Counted from the first letter of the stretch, positions 18,307 to 27,858 are shown. The stretch is 64,000 bases of DNA from RHKX01 sp041393495 (GCA_041393495.1 JAWKKA010000004.1:108608-172607), one strand, 5' to 3'. Made by a program: numbers and translations. The notes: generated from the letters alone by a model not told the origin.

Positions 18307-19617
18307 ATGAGCCTCGCAGAGCAAGGGACAAGCGCCGGCCTTCGGGCCCTCAACAAGCTCGCCGGCTCGGAGCTGCTCGATCGCGTCGGGCTCCGCGAGC
18401 TGACCGAGCGGCTCGTCCAGCGCGGCACCCGCGACGGCTTCCGCGCCGCCAACGCCGCCGGCCGGCGCTTCGCCGCCGCCCGGAAGCTGACGGCGCCGGC
18501 GCGGCAGAAGCGCGGCAGGCGGCCGGCGCTGTTCGACGTCGAGCCCGACGAGGAGCAGAAGATGATGCAGGAGGCGTTCGGGGACTTCGCGGCCACGAAG
18601 CTGCGCCCCGCGGCCCGGCAAGCCGACGCCGATTGCGCGGCCCCCGACGAGATCCTCGCCCAGAGCGCCGAGCTCGGGATCGCGGTCCTCGGCGTCCCCG
18701 AGGAGCTCGGCGGCGCCGTCGAGGAGCGCTCCGCGGTCACCTCGGCGCTGATCACCGAGGCGCTCGCCGGCGGCGACATGGGGCTCGCGTTCGCCGCCCT
18801 CGCCCCAGCCGCGGTCAGCACCGCCCTCGGGCTCTGGGGGGACGCCGACCAGCAGGCGACCTACCTGCCCGCCTTCACCGGCGATGACGTCCCCGCCGCG
18901 GCGCTCGCAGTCCATGAGCCCGGCGTCCTCTTCGATCCCTTCGACCTCGACACGACGGCACGCCGCTCCGACGACGGCTTCGTCCTCGACGGCCTCAAGT
19001 CGCTGGTGCCGCGGGCCGAGGCGGCGGAGCTGTTCGTGGTCGCCGCTGCGATCGAGGGCGAGGGACCGGCGCTGTTCATCGTCGAGCCCCGGGCGAGTGG
19101 GCTCGCCGTCCAGCCCGAGCCGGCGATCGGGCTGCGGGCCGCCGCCACCGCCCGGCTCCGGCTCGAGGGCGTCGCGGTACCCGGCTCTGCCCGGCTCGGT
19201 ACCCCGGACGCCTTCGCGGAATGCGTGCGGCTCGGCCGCATCGCCTGGGCGGCGATGGCGGTCGGCAGCGCCCATGCCGCCCTCGACTTCCTGATCCCCT
19301 ACGTCAACGAGCGCCGGGCGTTCGGCGAGCCGATCAGCCACCGCCAGGCGGTCGCCTTCGACATGTCCGACCTCGCGATCGAGATCGAGGGACTTCGGCT
19401 CGCGACGTACCGCGCCGCCGCGCTCGCCGACCAGGGCCGCGATTTCGCCCGACCGGCAGCGGTCGCGAGGCAGCTCACCGCCACGAAGGGCATGAAGGTC
19501 GGCTCCGACGCCGTCGGCCTGCTCGGCGGCCACGGCTACGTCAAGGAGTACCCGGTCGAGCGCTGGTATCGCGACCTCCGCGCCGCCGGCGTGATCGAGG
19601 GGGGCCTGCTGGTATGA
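18307..19617 (+). CDS. Acyl-CoA dehydrogenase family protein (first of pair)
   Basis: 436 residues. An unusual basic extension of about 75 residues precedes the dehydrogenase fold. The fold itself shows YVNERRAFGEPISHRQAVAF and LLGGHGYVKEYPVERWYRD. The protein stops right after VIEGGLLV, so the usual C-terminal helix after the EG motif is missing, although a Glu is present. The middle-domain flavin loop is divergent. The stop overlaps the next dehydrogenase (ATGA), so the two may form a heteromer, as described for paired FadE proteins in actinobacteria; this is inference. Confidence 0.82.
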   Translation: MSLAEQGTSAGLRALNKLAGSELLDRVGLRELTERLVQRGTRDGFRAANAAGRRFAAARKLTAPARQKRGRRPALFDVEPDEEQKMMQEAFGDFAATKLRPAARQADADCAAPDEILAQSAELGIAVLGVPEELGGAVEERSAVTSALITEALAGGDMGLAFAALAPAAVSTALGLWGDADQQATYLPAFTGDDVPAAALAVHEPGVLFDPFDLDTTARRSDDGFVLDGLKSLVPRAEAAELFVVAAAIEGEGPALFIVEPRASGLAVQPEPAIGLRAAATARLRLEGVAVPGSARLGTPDAFAECVRLGRIAWAAMAVGSAHAALDFLIPYVNERRAFGEPISHRQAVAFDMSDLAIEIEGLRLATYRAAALADQGRDFARPAAVARQLTATKGMKVGSDAVGLLGGHGYVKEYPVERWYRDLRAAGVIEGGLLV

Positions 19618-20828
19618 CGATCAACCTCGAGGTCCCGAAGAAGTTCGAGCAGCTCGTCCAGCAGGCGCACATGGTCGCTGCCGAGGTCCTGCGCCCGATC
19701 TCGCGCAAGTACGACCTCGCCGAGCACGAGTACCCGAAGGAGCTCGACATGCTCGCGGCGATGATCGACGGGCTCGACGAGGGCGGCGCGTCGAGCGGCG
19801 CCGGCGCCGCCGGCGTCAGCCGGGCGAGCGGGGACGGCGAGGCCGACAACCGCAACGGCTCGAACCTGGCTTCGGTGCTGTCGATCATCGAGATGTGCTG
19901 GGGCGACGTCGGCCTGCTGTTGACGATGCCGCGCCAGGGGCTCGGCAACTCGGCGATCGCGGCGGTTGCCAACGACGAGCAGCGGGAGCGGTTCAAGGGC
20001 AAGTGGGCGGCGATGGCGATCACCGAGCCCGAGGCCGGCTCCGACTCCGCCGCGATCCGGACGACGGCCGTCCGTGACGGCGACGAGTACGTCCTCAACG
20101 GCGAGAAGATCTTCGTCACCTCCGGCGAGCGCGCCGATCTCGTCGTCGTCTGGGCGAGCCTCGACCCCGAGCAGGGCCGCGCCGCGATCAAGTCGTTCGT
20201 CGTCGAGCGCTCGAACCCGGGCATGAAGCTCGACCGCCTCGAGCACAAGCTCGGCATCCGCGCCTCCGACACCGCCGCCTTCATCCTCGATGACTGCCGG
20301 GTCCCGAAGGAGGACCTGCTCGGCAGCGCCGAGATCGACACGGAGAAGAGCTTCGCGGGCGCGATGCGGACCTTCGACAACACCCGTCCGCTCGTCGCCG
20401 CGATGGCGGTCGGGCTGACCCGGGCCTGCATCGAGCGCACGACCGAGCTGTTCGACGAGGCCGGCGTCGCGGTCGATCCGGACCGCCCGCCGGCCCGCCA
20501 GAGCGCCGCGGCGGCGGAGCTGCTCGCGATGGAGGCCGACTACGAGGCGGCGCGGCTGTTGACCCTGGAGGCGGCGTGGATGGCCGACAACGGCAAGCCG
20601 AACTCGCTGCACGCCTCCTACGCGAAGGCAAAGGCGGGTCGCACCGCGGTCGATGTCGCTCTCCGCTGCGTCGCCCTCGCCGGCGCTGCCGGACTGGGTG
20701 AGGACGAGCTGCTCGAGAAGTGGGCCCGCGACGCCAAGATCCTCGACATATTCGAGGGCACCCAGCAGATCCAGCTGCTCGTCATCGCCCGCCAGCTCCT
20801 CGGGCTGAGCTCGGCGGAGCTGAAGTGA
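19614..20828 (+). CDS. Acyl-CoA dehydrogenase (second of pair)
   Basis: 404 residues with the full fold: MAITEPEAGSDSAAIRTTAV for flavin and substrate contact, YVLNGEKIFVTSGERADLVV, and a canonical catalytic Glu in DIFEGTQQIQ. An inserted Gly/Ala/Ser-rich stretch (about residues 58-80) precedes the core helices. It is translationally coupled to the upstream dehydrogenase. It is likely the catalytic partner for alpha,beta-desaturation of an acyl-CoA in this cluster. Confidence 0.9.
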   Translation: MTINLEVPKKFEQLVQQAHMVAAEVLRPISRKYDLAEHEYPKELDMLAAMIDGLDEGGASSGAGAAGVSRASGDGEADNRNGSNLASVLSIIEMCWGDVGLLLTMPRQGLGNSAIAAVANDEQRERFKGKWAAMAITEPEAGSDSAAIRTTAVRDGDEYVLNGEKIFVTSGERADLVVVWASLDPEQGRAAIKSFVVERSNPGMKLDRLEHKLGIRASDTAAFILDDCRVPKEDLLGSAEIDTEKSFAGAMRTFDNTRPLVAAMAVGLTRACIERTTELFDEAGVAVDPDRPPARQSAAAAELLAMEADYEAARLLTLEAAWMADNGKPNSLHASYAKAKAGRTAVDVALRCVALAGAAGLGEDELLEKWARDAKILDIFEGTQQIQLLVIARQLLGLSSAELK

Positions 20829-20889
20829 GCGCGCAGCAAGCGGCGAGCAGCAGGCAGCGGCTCGCTGCGCTCGCCACGGTCAGGCACGG

Positions 20890-22167
20890 ATGAGCGCAGG
20901 TCCGCGTCAGGCCATGATCCTCGCGTCGAACCGGATCCCGTTCGCGCGCCAGAACGGGCCCTACGCCAAGGCCTCCAACCAGGACATGCTCACCGTCGCG
21001 CTCGACGGCCTGATCGAGCGGACCGCGATCGCCGGCGAGCGGCTCGGCGAGGTCGCCGGCGGCGCCGTCCTCAAGCACAGTCGCGACTTCAACCTCACGC
21101 GCGAATCGGCGCTCGGCTCGCGGATCGCGCCCGAGACCCCGGCCTACGACGTCGGCCAAGCCTGCGGGACCGGCCTCGAGACGACGATCCTGGTCGCCAA
21201 CAAGATCGCGCTCGGACAGATCGACAGCGGCATCGCCTGCGGCGTCGACACGACCTCCGATGCGCCGGTCGCCATCAACGAGGACCTGCGAGCTGTCCTG
21301 CTGGAGGCCAACGCGGCGCGCTCGAACGTCGACCGGCTGCGGGCGCTCGCGAAGCTGCGCCCCGGCCAGCTCGTCCCCGAGGTCCCCCGCAACGAGGAGC
21401 CGCGGACGGGCCTTTCGATGGGCGAGCACACCGCGATCATGGCCCGCGAGTGGGGGATCACCCGCGATGCCCAGGACGAGCTCGCCGCGGCCAGCCACCG
21501 GCACCTCGCAGCCGCCTACGAGGCCGGCTTCGAGGCCGACCTGGTGACGCCCTACCTCGGGCTCGAGCGCGATCAGAACCTCCGCCCCGACTCGACCGTC
21601 GAGCGGCTCGCGAAGCTGAAGCCGGTCTTCGGCGGCGCCGACGGGACGATGACCGCCGGCAACTCGACGCCGCTCAGCGACGGCGCCGCCGCCGTCCTGC
21701 TCGGGACCGAGGAGTGGGGCAAGGCGCGCGGGCTCGAGCCGCTTGCCCGCTTCGTCGACGCCGAGACCGCCGCCGTCGATCACGTCGGCGCCCGCGAAGG
21801 GCTCCTGATGGCGCCCGCCTACGCCGTCCCGCGCCTGCTCGACCGCAACGGCCTCGAGCTCGGCGACTTCGACCTCTACGAGGTCCACGAGGCGTTCGCG
21901 GCGCAGGTCCTCTGCACGCTCGCCGCCTGGGAGGACCCGGTCTTCTGCAGCGAGCGGCTCGGCCGCGACGGTCCGCTCGGCGCGATCGACCGCGACAAGC
22001 TCAACGTTCGCGGCGGCTCGCTCGCCGCCGGCCACCCGTTCGCGGCCACCGGCGGGCGGATCGTCGGCAACCTCGCGAAGCTGCTCGCCGAGCGCGGCGG
22101 CGGCCGCGGCCTGATCTCGATCTGCGCGGCCGGCGGCCAGGGCGTCGTCGCGATCCTCGAGGCGTGA
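20890..22167 (+). CDS. Acetyl-CoA C-acyltransferase (thiolase, FadA2/FadI-like)
   Basis: 425 residues. The catalytic residues are visible: nucleophile C92 in VGQACGTGLE, H in YEVHEAFAAQ, H in GHPFAATGGR and the second cysteine in CAAGGQG. It cleaves 3-ketoacyl-CoA with CoA to release acetyl-CoA. The FadI-type length and the neighbouring FabG4-like and MaoC genes recall the Mycobacterium tuberculosis Rv0241c-Rv0244c locus (HtdX, FabG4, FadA2, FadE5). Confidence 0.92.
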   Translation: MSAGPRQAMILASNRIPFARQNGPYAKASNQDMLTVALDGLIERTAIAGERLGEVAGGAVLKHSRDFNLTRESALGSRIAPETPAYDVGQACGTGLETTILVANKIALGQIDSGIACGVDTTSDAPVAINEDLRAVLLEANAARSNVDRLRALAKLRPGQLVPEVPRNEEPRTGLSMGEHTAIMAREWGITRDAQDELAAASHRHLAAAYEAGFEADLVTPYLGLERDQNLRPDSTVERLAKLKPVFGGADGTMTAGNSTPLSDGAAAVLLGTEEWGKARGLEPLARFVDAETAAVDHVGAREGLLMAPAYAVPRLLDRNGLELGDFDLYEVHEAFAAQVLCTLAAWEDPVFCSERLGRDGPLGAIDRDKLNVRGGSLAAGHPFAATGGRIVGNLAKLLAERGGGRGLISICAAGGQGVVAILEA

Positions 22168-22196
22168 GCGGGCAGCGGGCAGCGGGCAGCGGGCAG
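22168..22196 (+). repeat. Heptamer tandem repeat after the thiolase stop
   Basis: The unit GCGGGCA is repeated about four times immediately after the thiolase TGA, filling most of the 46-base gap before the next gene. It is a slippage-prone tract with no coding role that I can see. Confidence 0.8.
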
Positions 22197-22213
22197 CCGC
22201 GGGGGCTGCGGCG

Positions 22214-23620
22214 ATGACCGACACCTACTCGCGAGTCGTCAACAACCCGCTCGGCGGCTTCGTCGCCAGGGGCCTCGGGCTGCCGCGGCCGGTCGAGCTC
22301 GACCGCTACGAGCCCGGCGCGCCGCTGATCGACGGCCGCGTCCTCGTCGGGTCGGCGCCCGGCGGCCGCTGCGGAGCGGCCGTCGCCGCCGTCCTCGCCG
22401 AGGCCGGGAGCGCTGTCGACAGCCGGCTCGCCGACGAGGTCCGGGCAGCGCTCGGCGCGGCGTCGATCGACGCCGGCGTCTGGAACGACGAGGCGCCGGG
22501 AGCGCAGCGCTGGAAGGGCATCGTCTTCGACGCATCAGGGATCGCCGCCGCCGGCGAGCTTCGCGAGCTCTGGTCGTTCCTGCACCCGACGATCCGCCGG
22601 CTCGAGCCGAGCGGCCGACTGATCGTGGTCGGCGCCGAGCCGGGCGACTGCGCCGACCCCGCCGCGGCCACCGCCCAGCGCGCCCTCGAGGGCTTCGTGC
22701 GCTCAGCCGGCAAGGAGGTCCGCGACGGCGCCACCGCCCAGCTCGTCCGCGTCGCCGCCGGCTCCGAGGGCCGGGTCGGATCGAGCCTGCGCTTCTTCCT
22801 CTCGCCCCGCTCGGCCTACGTCTCCGGCCAGGTCGTGCGGGTCGGGCCCGGCCGCCCGGTTCCCGATCTGGACCGCGAGCTGCCCCTGCACGGCAAGGTC
22901 GCGCTCGTCACCGGCGCCTCGCGCGGCATCGGCGCGGCGATCGCGAACGTCCTCGCCCGCGACGGCGCCCACGTCGTCGGCCTCGACGTGCCGGCCCTCC
23001 GCGCCGACCTCGAGCGCATCGTCCGTTCGATCGGCGGCTCGGCGATCGCCGCCGACATCACCGCTGCGGATGCCCCGGAGAAGATCTGCGACGAGCTCGA
23101 GCGCGGCCACGACGGCGTCGACGTCGTCGTCCACAACGCCGGCGTCACCCGCGACAAGACGCTCGCCGGCATGGACGCCGACCGCTGGGACTTCGTGATC
23201 GGGGTCAACCTGACCGCCGAGGAGCGGATCAACGCCGAGCTGCTCGCGCGCGAAGGTCTGTTGCGAGCCGACGGCCGGATCGTCTGCGTGTCGTCGATGA
23301 GCGGGATCGCCGGCAACGCCGGGCAGACCAACTACGCGACCTCGAAGGCGGGGGTGATCGGGATGGTCGAGGCGCTGGCGCCGGTCCTCGCCGACCGCGA
23401 CGCGACGATCAACGCGGTCGCACCGGGGTTCATCGAGACGCAGATGACGGCGGCGATGCCGATCGGCCCGCGCGAGGCCGGACGGCGGATGAACTCGCTC
23501 GCGCAGGGCGGCCTGCCGATCGACGTCGCCGAGACGATCGCCTGGCTCGCGGCCCCCGACTCGACGGGCCTGAACGGCAACGTGATCCGGGTCTGCGGCC
23601 AGAGCCTGATCGGAGCCTGA
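22214..23620 (+). CDS. High-molecular-weight 3-oxoacyl reductase (FabG4-like SDR)
   Basis: 468 residues, twice the usual FabG length. Residues 1-210 form an N-terminal Rossmann-like domain lacking the normal NAD motif. Residues from about 215 form a classic SDR with VTGASRGIGAAIA, NNAG-equivalent HNAGVTRD, and the S-Y-K triad in SSMSGIAGNAGQTNYATSKAG. This two-domain plan matches HMW FabG enzymes such as FabG4, which act on long-chain acyl-CoA. It is followed one base later by the MaoC gene. Confidence 0.9.
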   Translation: MTDTYSRVVNNPLGGFVARGLGLPRPVELDRYEPGAPLIDGRVLVGSAPGGRCGAAVAAVLAEAGSAVDSRLADEVRAALGAASIDAGVWNDEAPGAQRWKGIVFDASGIAAAGELRELWSFLHPTIRRLEPSGRLIVVGAEPGDCADPAAATAQRALEGFVRSAGKEVRDGATAQLVRVAAGSEGRVGSSLRFFLSPRSAYVSGQVVRVGPGRPVPDLDRELPLHGKVALVTGASRGIGAAIANVLARDGAHVVGLDVPALRADLERIVRSIGGSAIAADITAADAPEKICDELERGHDGVDVVVHNAGVTRDKTLAGMDADRWDFVIGVNLTAEERINAELLAREGLLRADGRIVCVSSMSGIAGNAGQTNYATSKAGVIGMVEALAPVLADRDATINAVAPGFIETQMTAAMPIGPREAGRRMNSLAQGGLPIDVAETIAWLAAPDSTGLNGNVIRVCGQSLIGA

Positions 23621-23621
23621 G

Positions 23622-24551
23622 GTGGAGGCGGCCGAGGCGACGCAGCCGGTCCGGACGCTCGAGGCGATGCCGTCGCTTCTGCCCCTCTACGGGCGGGCCG
23701 GGCTCGGCGCGGTGCCGGGCAGCGGCCTGCTCGGGCGGTTACCGCTCGTGCCCGGCGGCCCGCGTGCTGACGCGCTTCCGGTCGAGCGGCTCGCCATCGA
23801 CGGGGTCGTCCCCGATCGGGATGCCGTCGCCCGCTACAGCCGCGTCTGCGGCTTCGCGGTCCGCGACGCGCTGCCCGCGACCTACCCGCACGTGCTGTCG
23901 TTCCCGCTGCAGATGGAGCTGATGACGTCGTCGGCGTTCCCGTTCCCGCTGCTCGGCCTCGTCCACCTCGACGACGAGATCACCGTCCGCCGGCCCGTCG
24001 AGGCCGGTGCGCCGCTCGACCTCGAGGTCTGGGCGACCGACCTGCGGCCGCACCGGAAGGGCACCGCGTTCTCGCTTCTCGTCGAGGCGCGTGCGGGTGG
24101 TGAGCTCGTCTGGTCGGAGCGGGGGACGATCCTCCAGCGCGGCGCCGGGGACGGGGCCGCAGGGGAGGAGCCGGGCCCGGCGCCGCTCGACGCCGCGGTG
24201 CCGGCGAGCGCCGAGTGGCGGCTCGGCGGCGACCTCGGCCGCCGTTACGCGGCCGTCTCCGGCGACCGCAACCCGATTCACCTGCACGCGCTCACGGCCC
24301 GGGCGTTCGGCTTCTCGCGCCCGATCGCGCACGGGATGTGGAGCCTGGCCCGCTGCCTCGCCCAGCTCGGAAGTCGGGCCCCCGACTCGTTCACGCTCAC
24401 GGCTGCCTTCCGCAAGCCGGTGCTGCTCCCCGGTCGGGTCCGCTTCGCCGCCGGGCCGGGCGCCGACGGCGCGACGCTGTTCGCGCTGCGCGGCGCCGCT
24501 CCGGTCGATCCACCGGTCCACCTGGTGGGCGAGCTCAGCCCGCCCGGCTGA
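23622..24551 (+). CDS. MaoC-like (R)-3-hydroxyacyl-thioester dehydratase (HtdX-like)
   Basis: 309 residues from GTG 23622. The protein is a double hotdog; the C-terminal half carries the hydratase-2 motif AAVSGDRNPIHLH with the catalytic Asp and His, then FGFSRPIAHGMWS. The length fits HtdX/HtdZ-type dehydratases rather than short MaoC proteins. It interconverts 3-hydroxyacyl and 2-enoyl thioesters, completing the cluster with thiolase and reductase. Confidence 0.88.
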   Translation: MEAAEATQPVRTLEAMPSLLPLYGRAGLGAVPGSGLLGRLPLVPGGPRADALPVERLAIDGVVPDRDAVARYSRVCGFAVRDALPATYPHVLSFPLQMELMTSSAFPFPLLGLVHLDDEITVRRPVEAGAPLDLEVWATDLRPHRKGTAFSLLVEARAGGELVWSERGTILQRGAGDGAAGEEPGPAPLDAAVPASAEWRLGGDLGRRYAAVSGDRNPIHLHALTARAFGFSRPIAHGMWSLARCLAQLGSRAPDSFTLTAAFRKPVLLPGRVRFAAGPGADGATLFALRGAAPVDPPVHLVGELSPPG

Positions 24552-24966
24552 CGCGACGGTCCACCCGAGCCGCGAGTCCGGCCGCCTGCCGACTCGTCCA
24601 TCAGCATTTCGTTAACGTCTTCATAGACCGTTAACACCGGCTCCCGGCCCGGCCGAGCCGGCAGACGCAGCCGCGATGGGACCATCGAGAACGCCCGACC
24701 ACAGCGCCGCAGGCGCCCGGCGGAAGCTCCCGCTCGCCGAGATCCTCGTCGCCGTCCCCGTCTCTGCCGGGGTCGCGGTGGCGCCGCCACGCGAGGCCGC
24801 CGAAGCAGGCGCCACGGTGCTGGGACGGGTGGAGCTGATGGCGCCCGCAGGCGCCGGGCTGGACGCAAGATCTCTTGCAGGTCTGTTAGCGGGCGCTTGC
24901 AAACGGAGGGCCGCCATCTAGCCTGCCGCGCTCCGAGTGGGGTTTCGACCCCCTCCGCCGACACCG
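24552..24966. other. 415-base intergenic gap with short repeats
   Basis: No convincing gene is seen. Two GTTAAC hexamers lie at 24611-24616 and 24630-24635. A perfect inverted repeat GCAAGA-TC-TCTTGC lies at 24865-24878, about 90 bases before the next start, and could be a regulator site. An 81-codon open frame at 24676-24921 has no recognisable features. I searched by eye for a ydaO/c-di-AMP riboswitch, often found before cell-wall hydrolases in actinobacteria, and saw no match. Confidence 0.5.
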
Positions 24967-26232
24967 ATGCGACCGAACCTCTTCGACAACCGGGCCGGGA
25001 CTCCTCCGGCGCGCCTGATCGCCGTGGCGATGCTCATGCTCGCTGCCGTTTGCGCGTTCGCCGCGGCGCTGCGGCCGGCCCCCGCCGACGCCACGATCGC
25101 CGAGCGGCAGGCCGCCCTCGCGACGGTCCGCGACCAGCAGGGCGCGGTCGCCGCGAAGCTCGACGAGAGCAACCGCGAGATCAACGCGCTGATCGGCCAG
25201 GTCTCCGAGGCCCGCCAGGCCGAGGCCGCCGCCGCGGCCGCGCTCGAGGCCAAGCAGCGGGAGCTGGCCGCGGCCAAGGACGAGCTCGCCGCCGGTCGCG
25301 CCCACCTGGCCCGGGTCCGCGAGCATCTCCGCGCCGCCGTCAAGGAGCTCGGGAGGATCCTCGTCGGGGTCTACAAGTCGGACGACCCCGACATGGTCAA
25401 GCTGCTGATCGAGTCCTCGAGCTGGGAGGACGCCTCGGTCGACGCTACCTACCTCGATCGCGTCCACCAGTACCAGGTCGATGTCATCAACCGCGTCAAG
25501 GACCTCCGCGACGAGGTCGAGGCCACGGTCGCGCGCCTCGCCGACACCAAGGACCGGATCGCCGCCGCCCGCGACGACCTCGCCGTCCGCCACCAGGAGC
25601 TCGCCGACCAGCGGGCAGCGCTCGAGGCCCAGGAGCAGCAGCTCTACGCCGCCAAGGCTGCCCGGCGCGAGACCCTCCAGCGGCTCACCGCGCGCGAGGG
25701 CGAGCTCGAGAGCGGCATCGCCGCCGCCCAACAGCGCCAAGCCGCGGCCGCGGCCGCGGCGGAGCCCGCTCCGACCGTCGCCGCCCCGGCCCCATCGGTG
25801 CCGGCTCCGAGCGGCGACACCGCGACCCTGAACCCCGACGGCAGCGCCACCGCGCCCGCCGACGCGCCCCAGCAGGTCAAGGACGTGATCGCCGCCGCGA
25901 ACGCGATCCGCGACATGCCCTACGCCTGGGGCGGCGGCCACGGCTCCTTCGAGGCCTCCGGCTACGACTGCTCGGGCGCCGTTTCCTACGCCCTCCACGG
26001 TGGCGGCTTCCTCTCGAGCCCGCTCGACTCGACCGGGTTCATGAGCTGGGGCGAGCCCGGCGTCGGCAACTGGATCACCGTGTACGCCAACTCCGGCCAC
26101 GCCTACGCGATGATCGCCGGCCTCCGCTGGGACACCTCCGACTCCGGCGGCGACGGCCCGAGCTGGGCCGACTACCCGAGCTCCTGGGAGCAGTCGCAGG
26201 GCTTCACGGCCACCCACCCGGCCGGGTTCTGA
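24967..26232 (+). CDS. Secreted coiled-coil protein with NlpC/P60-like (C40) domain
   Basis: 421 residues from ATG 24967. A signal peptide (about 1-43, ending near ADA) leads into two long coiled-coil blocks (about 44-250) of the kind found in RipA/PcsB-like hydrolases. A Pro/Ala-rich linker follows, and then a C-terminal domain with YAWGGGHG, the candidate Cys in YDCSGAV and a His in SGHAYAMI. It probably acts on peptidoglycan outside the membrane. The terminal domain is shorter and more divergent than typical NlpC/P60, so catalytic competence is likely but not certain. Confidence 0.82.
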   Translation: MRPNLFDNRAGTPPARLIAVAMLMLAAVCAFAAALRPAPADATIAERQAALATVRDQQGAVAAKLDESNREINALIGQVSEARQAEAAAAAALEAKQRELAAAKDELAAGRAHLARVREHLRAAVKELGRILVGVYKSDDPDMVKLLIESSSWEDASVDATYLDRVHQYQVDVINRVKDLRDEVEATVARLADTKDRIAAARDDLAVRHQELADQRAALEAQEQQLYAAKAARRETLQRLTAREGELESGIAAAQQRQAAAAAAAEPAPTVAAPAPSVPAPSGDTATLNPDGSATAPADAPQQVKDVIAAANAIRDMPYAWGGGHGSFEASGYDCSGAVSYALHGGGFLSSPLDSTGFMSWGEPGVGNWITVYANSGHAYAMIAGLRWDTSDSGGDGPSWADYPSSWEQSQGFTATHPAGF

Positions 26233-26409
26233 GCGCCCGGCCCGGCGTCTCCCGGGGCGGTGCGGCCGCGACCTTGAGAATCCGATCCCGAGAGGGCACC
26301 ATCCGACCCTCGGCGCCCGCGAACCTCGATGTCGAGAACCTCCGACCGGCTCCGCTCATCAGGTAGAGGCGCCGCGACAGGCGCGGCCCGCGACCCCAGG
26401 AGGCAAACG

Positions 26410-26820
26410 ATGCCGAAGTACCTGCTGCTCAAGCACTACCGCGGCGGCCCCGAGCCGTACCGGCCCGTCCCGCCGATGGACGAGTGGGCGCCCGAGGACG
26501 TGGAGGCGCACATGGCCTTCCTCAGGAACGTCCGCGACGTCCTCCAGGAGGGCGGTGAGTACGTCGACGGGCAGGCGCTGACGCCGGAGCGCACATGGGT
26601 GCGCTGGGGCGGTCCGGATGCGGCGCCCGTCACCACGGAGGGCCCACACCCGGAGACCAGCGACCTCGTGGCCGGCTGGTACATGATCGACGTCGACTCG
26701 TACGAGCGCGCGGTCGAGGTCGCTGCGTTCGTGTCATCCGAGCCCGGTCCCGGCGGCGAGCCGCTGTACGAGTGGATCGACGTCCGCGAGGTCATGACCG
26801 ACGTGCCGTCGGCGGACTGA
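26410..26820 (+). CDS. YCII/DGPF-domain protein
   Basis: 136 residues, starting after CAGGAGG. The N-terminal MPKYLLLKHYRGG and the distal GWYMIDVDSYERAVEVAAF are typical of the YCII-related (DGPF) fold. These small proteins are regularly encoded beside ECF42 sigma factors, as here: the sigma gene starts 6 bases downstream. The biochemical function is unknown. Confidence 0.85.
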   Translation: MPKYLLLKHYRGGPEPYRPVPPMDEWAPEDVEAHMAFLRNVRDVLQEGGEYVDGQALTPERTWVRWGGPDAAPVTTEGPHPETSDLVAGWYMIDVDSYERAVEVAAFVSSEPGPGGEPLYEWIDVREVMTDVPSAD

Positions 26821-26826
26821 AGCGAC

Positions 26827-27858
26827 GTGATCGAAGCGCCCGCGACGCGACTGGACGAGGGCGCCCTGCGCGCCCTCGTCCCAAGGGTGCTCGCCGACCT
26901 CGTCCGGCGGGGCGAGGACTTCGACGCCGCCGAGGACGCGCTCCAGGAGGCCCTGCTCGAGGCACTGCGAGCATGGCCCGAGCAGCCGCCGCGCGACCCG
27001 CGCGGGTGGCTGGCCACGGTCGCCACCCGGCGGCTGATCGACGCCCGCCGCAGCGAGGACGCCCGTCGGCGCCGCGAGCAGGCCGCCGACGCGGAGCCGC
27101 AGCCCGCTGCTGTCGAACCGGGTGACGACACCCTGTTCCTGCTCTTCTGCTGCTGCCACCCCGACCTCACACCGGCCTCTCAGGTGGCGCTCACCCTCCG
27201 CGCCGTCGGCGGGCTCACCACGCGCGAGATCGCCGACGCCTTCTACGTTCCCGAGGCGACGATGGCGCAGCGGATCAGTCGCGCCAAGCGCACCGTGCGC
27301 GGGCGCCGGCTGAGCCGCCCCGGCGATCTCGCCGTCGTCTTGCGCGTGCTCTACCTCATCTACACGACCGGCCACACCGGCCGGGTCGACCTCGCCGGGG
27401 AGGCGATCCGCCTCACCCGCCAGCTCACCCTCGCGGTCCAGGAGCCCGAGGCGCGCGGGCTGCTCGCGCTGATGCTCCTCAACCATGCCCGGCTGCCGGC
27501 CCGGATCGATGCCGAGGGCCGCATCGTCCCGTTGGACCGGCAGGACCGCAGGCTCTGGGACCGACGCGAGATCGCCGCGGGCGTGCGAGTCCTGCGGTCG
27601 GCGCTCGCGGCGCAGACCGAGGCGCGACCGCCGGGCCGCTACCAGATCGAGGCCGCCATCGCCGCCCTCCACGACGACGCGGCGAGCGCCGCGGAGACCG
27701 ACTGGCCCCAGATCCTCGCCTGGTATGACGACCTCGTCGCCCTGTCCACCGACCCGGTGCGGGAGGATCCCGCCGCGGTGCTCGGCCGCGCGGTCGCGGT
27801 CGGCACGTCCATGGCGGCGCCGCCGGGCTGGGCGAGACGGACCGGCTGCGCGAGGTGA
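26827..27858 (+). CDS. ECF42-type RNA polymerase sigma factor, 3' end frameshifted
   Basis: 343 residues as read, from GTG 26827. Region 2 (DFDAAEDALQEALLEALRAWP) and region 4 (LTTREIADAFYVPEATMAQRISRAKRTVR) are intact, with FLLFCCCHPDL between, as in ECF42. The C-terminal TPR-like part is cut: near 27803 one C seems missing, and the next frame continues the expected sequence (HRWHAVRAHLHELDGDLNAA...) to TGA 28020-28022. No anti-sigma gene is adjacent; ECF42 members are thought to rely on their C-terminal extension. The frameshift is a single base and may be a sequencing error. Confidence 0.85.
   Translation: MIEAPATRLDEGALRALVPRVLADLVRRGEDFDAAEDALQEALLEALRAWPEQPPRDPRGWLATVATRRLIDARRSEDARRRREQAADAEPQPAAVEPGDDTLFLLFCCCHPDLTPASQVALTLRAVGGLTTREIADAFYVPEATMAQRISRAKRTVRGRRLSRPGDLAVVLRVLYLIYTTGHTGRVDLAGEAIRLTRQLTLAVQEPEARGLLALMLLNHARLPARIDAEGRIVPLDRQDRRLWDRREIAAGVRVLRSALAAQTEARPPGRYQIEAAIAALHDDAASAAETDWPQILAWYDDLVALSTDPVREDPAAVLGRAVAVGTSMAAPPGWARRTGCAR

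Noticed and set aside
24676..24921. 81-codon plus-strand frame in the gap before the C40 gene
   Set aside because: No ribosome site, no recognised domain, and typical chance composition.
24880..24966. ydaO/c-di-AMP riboswitch before the C40 gene
   Set aside because: The conserved ydaO core elements were not found in the leader.
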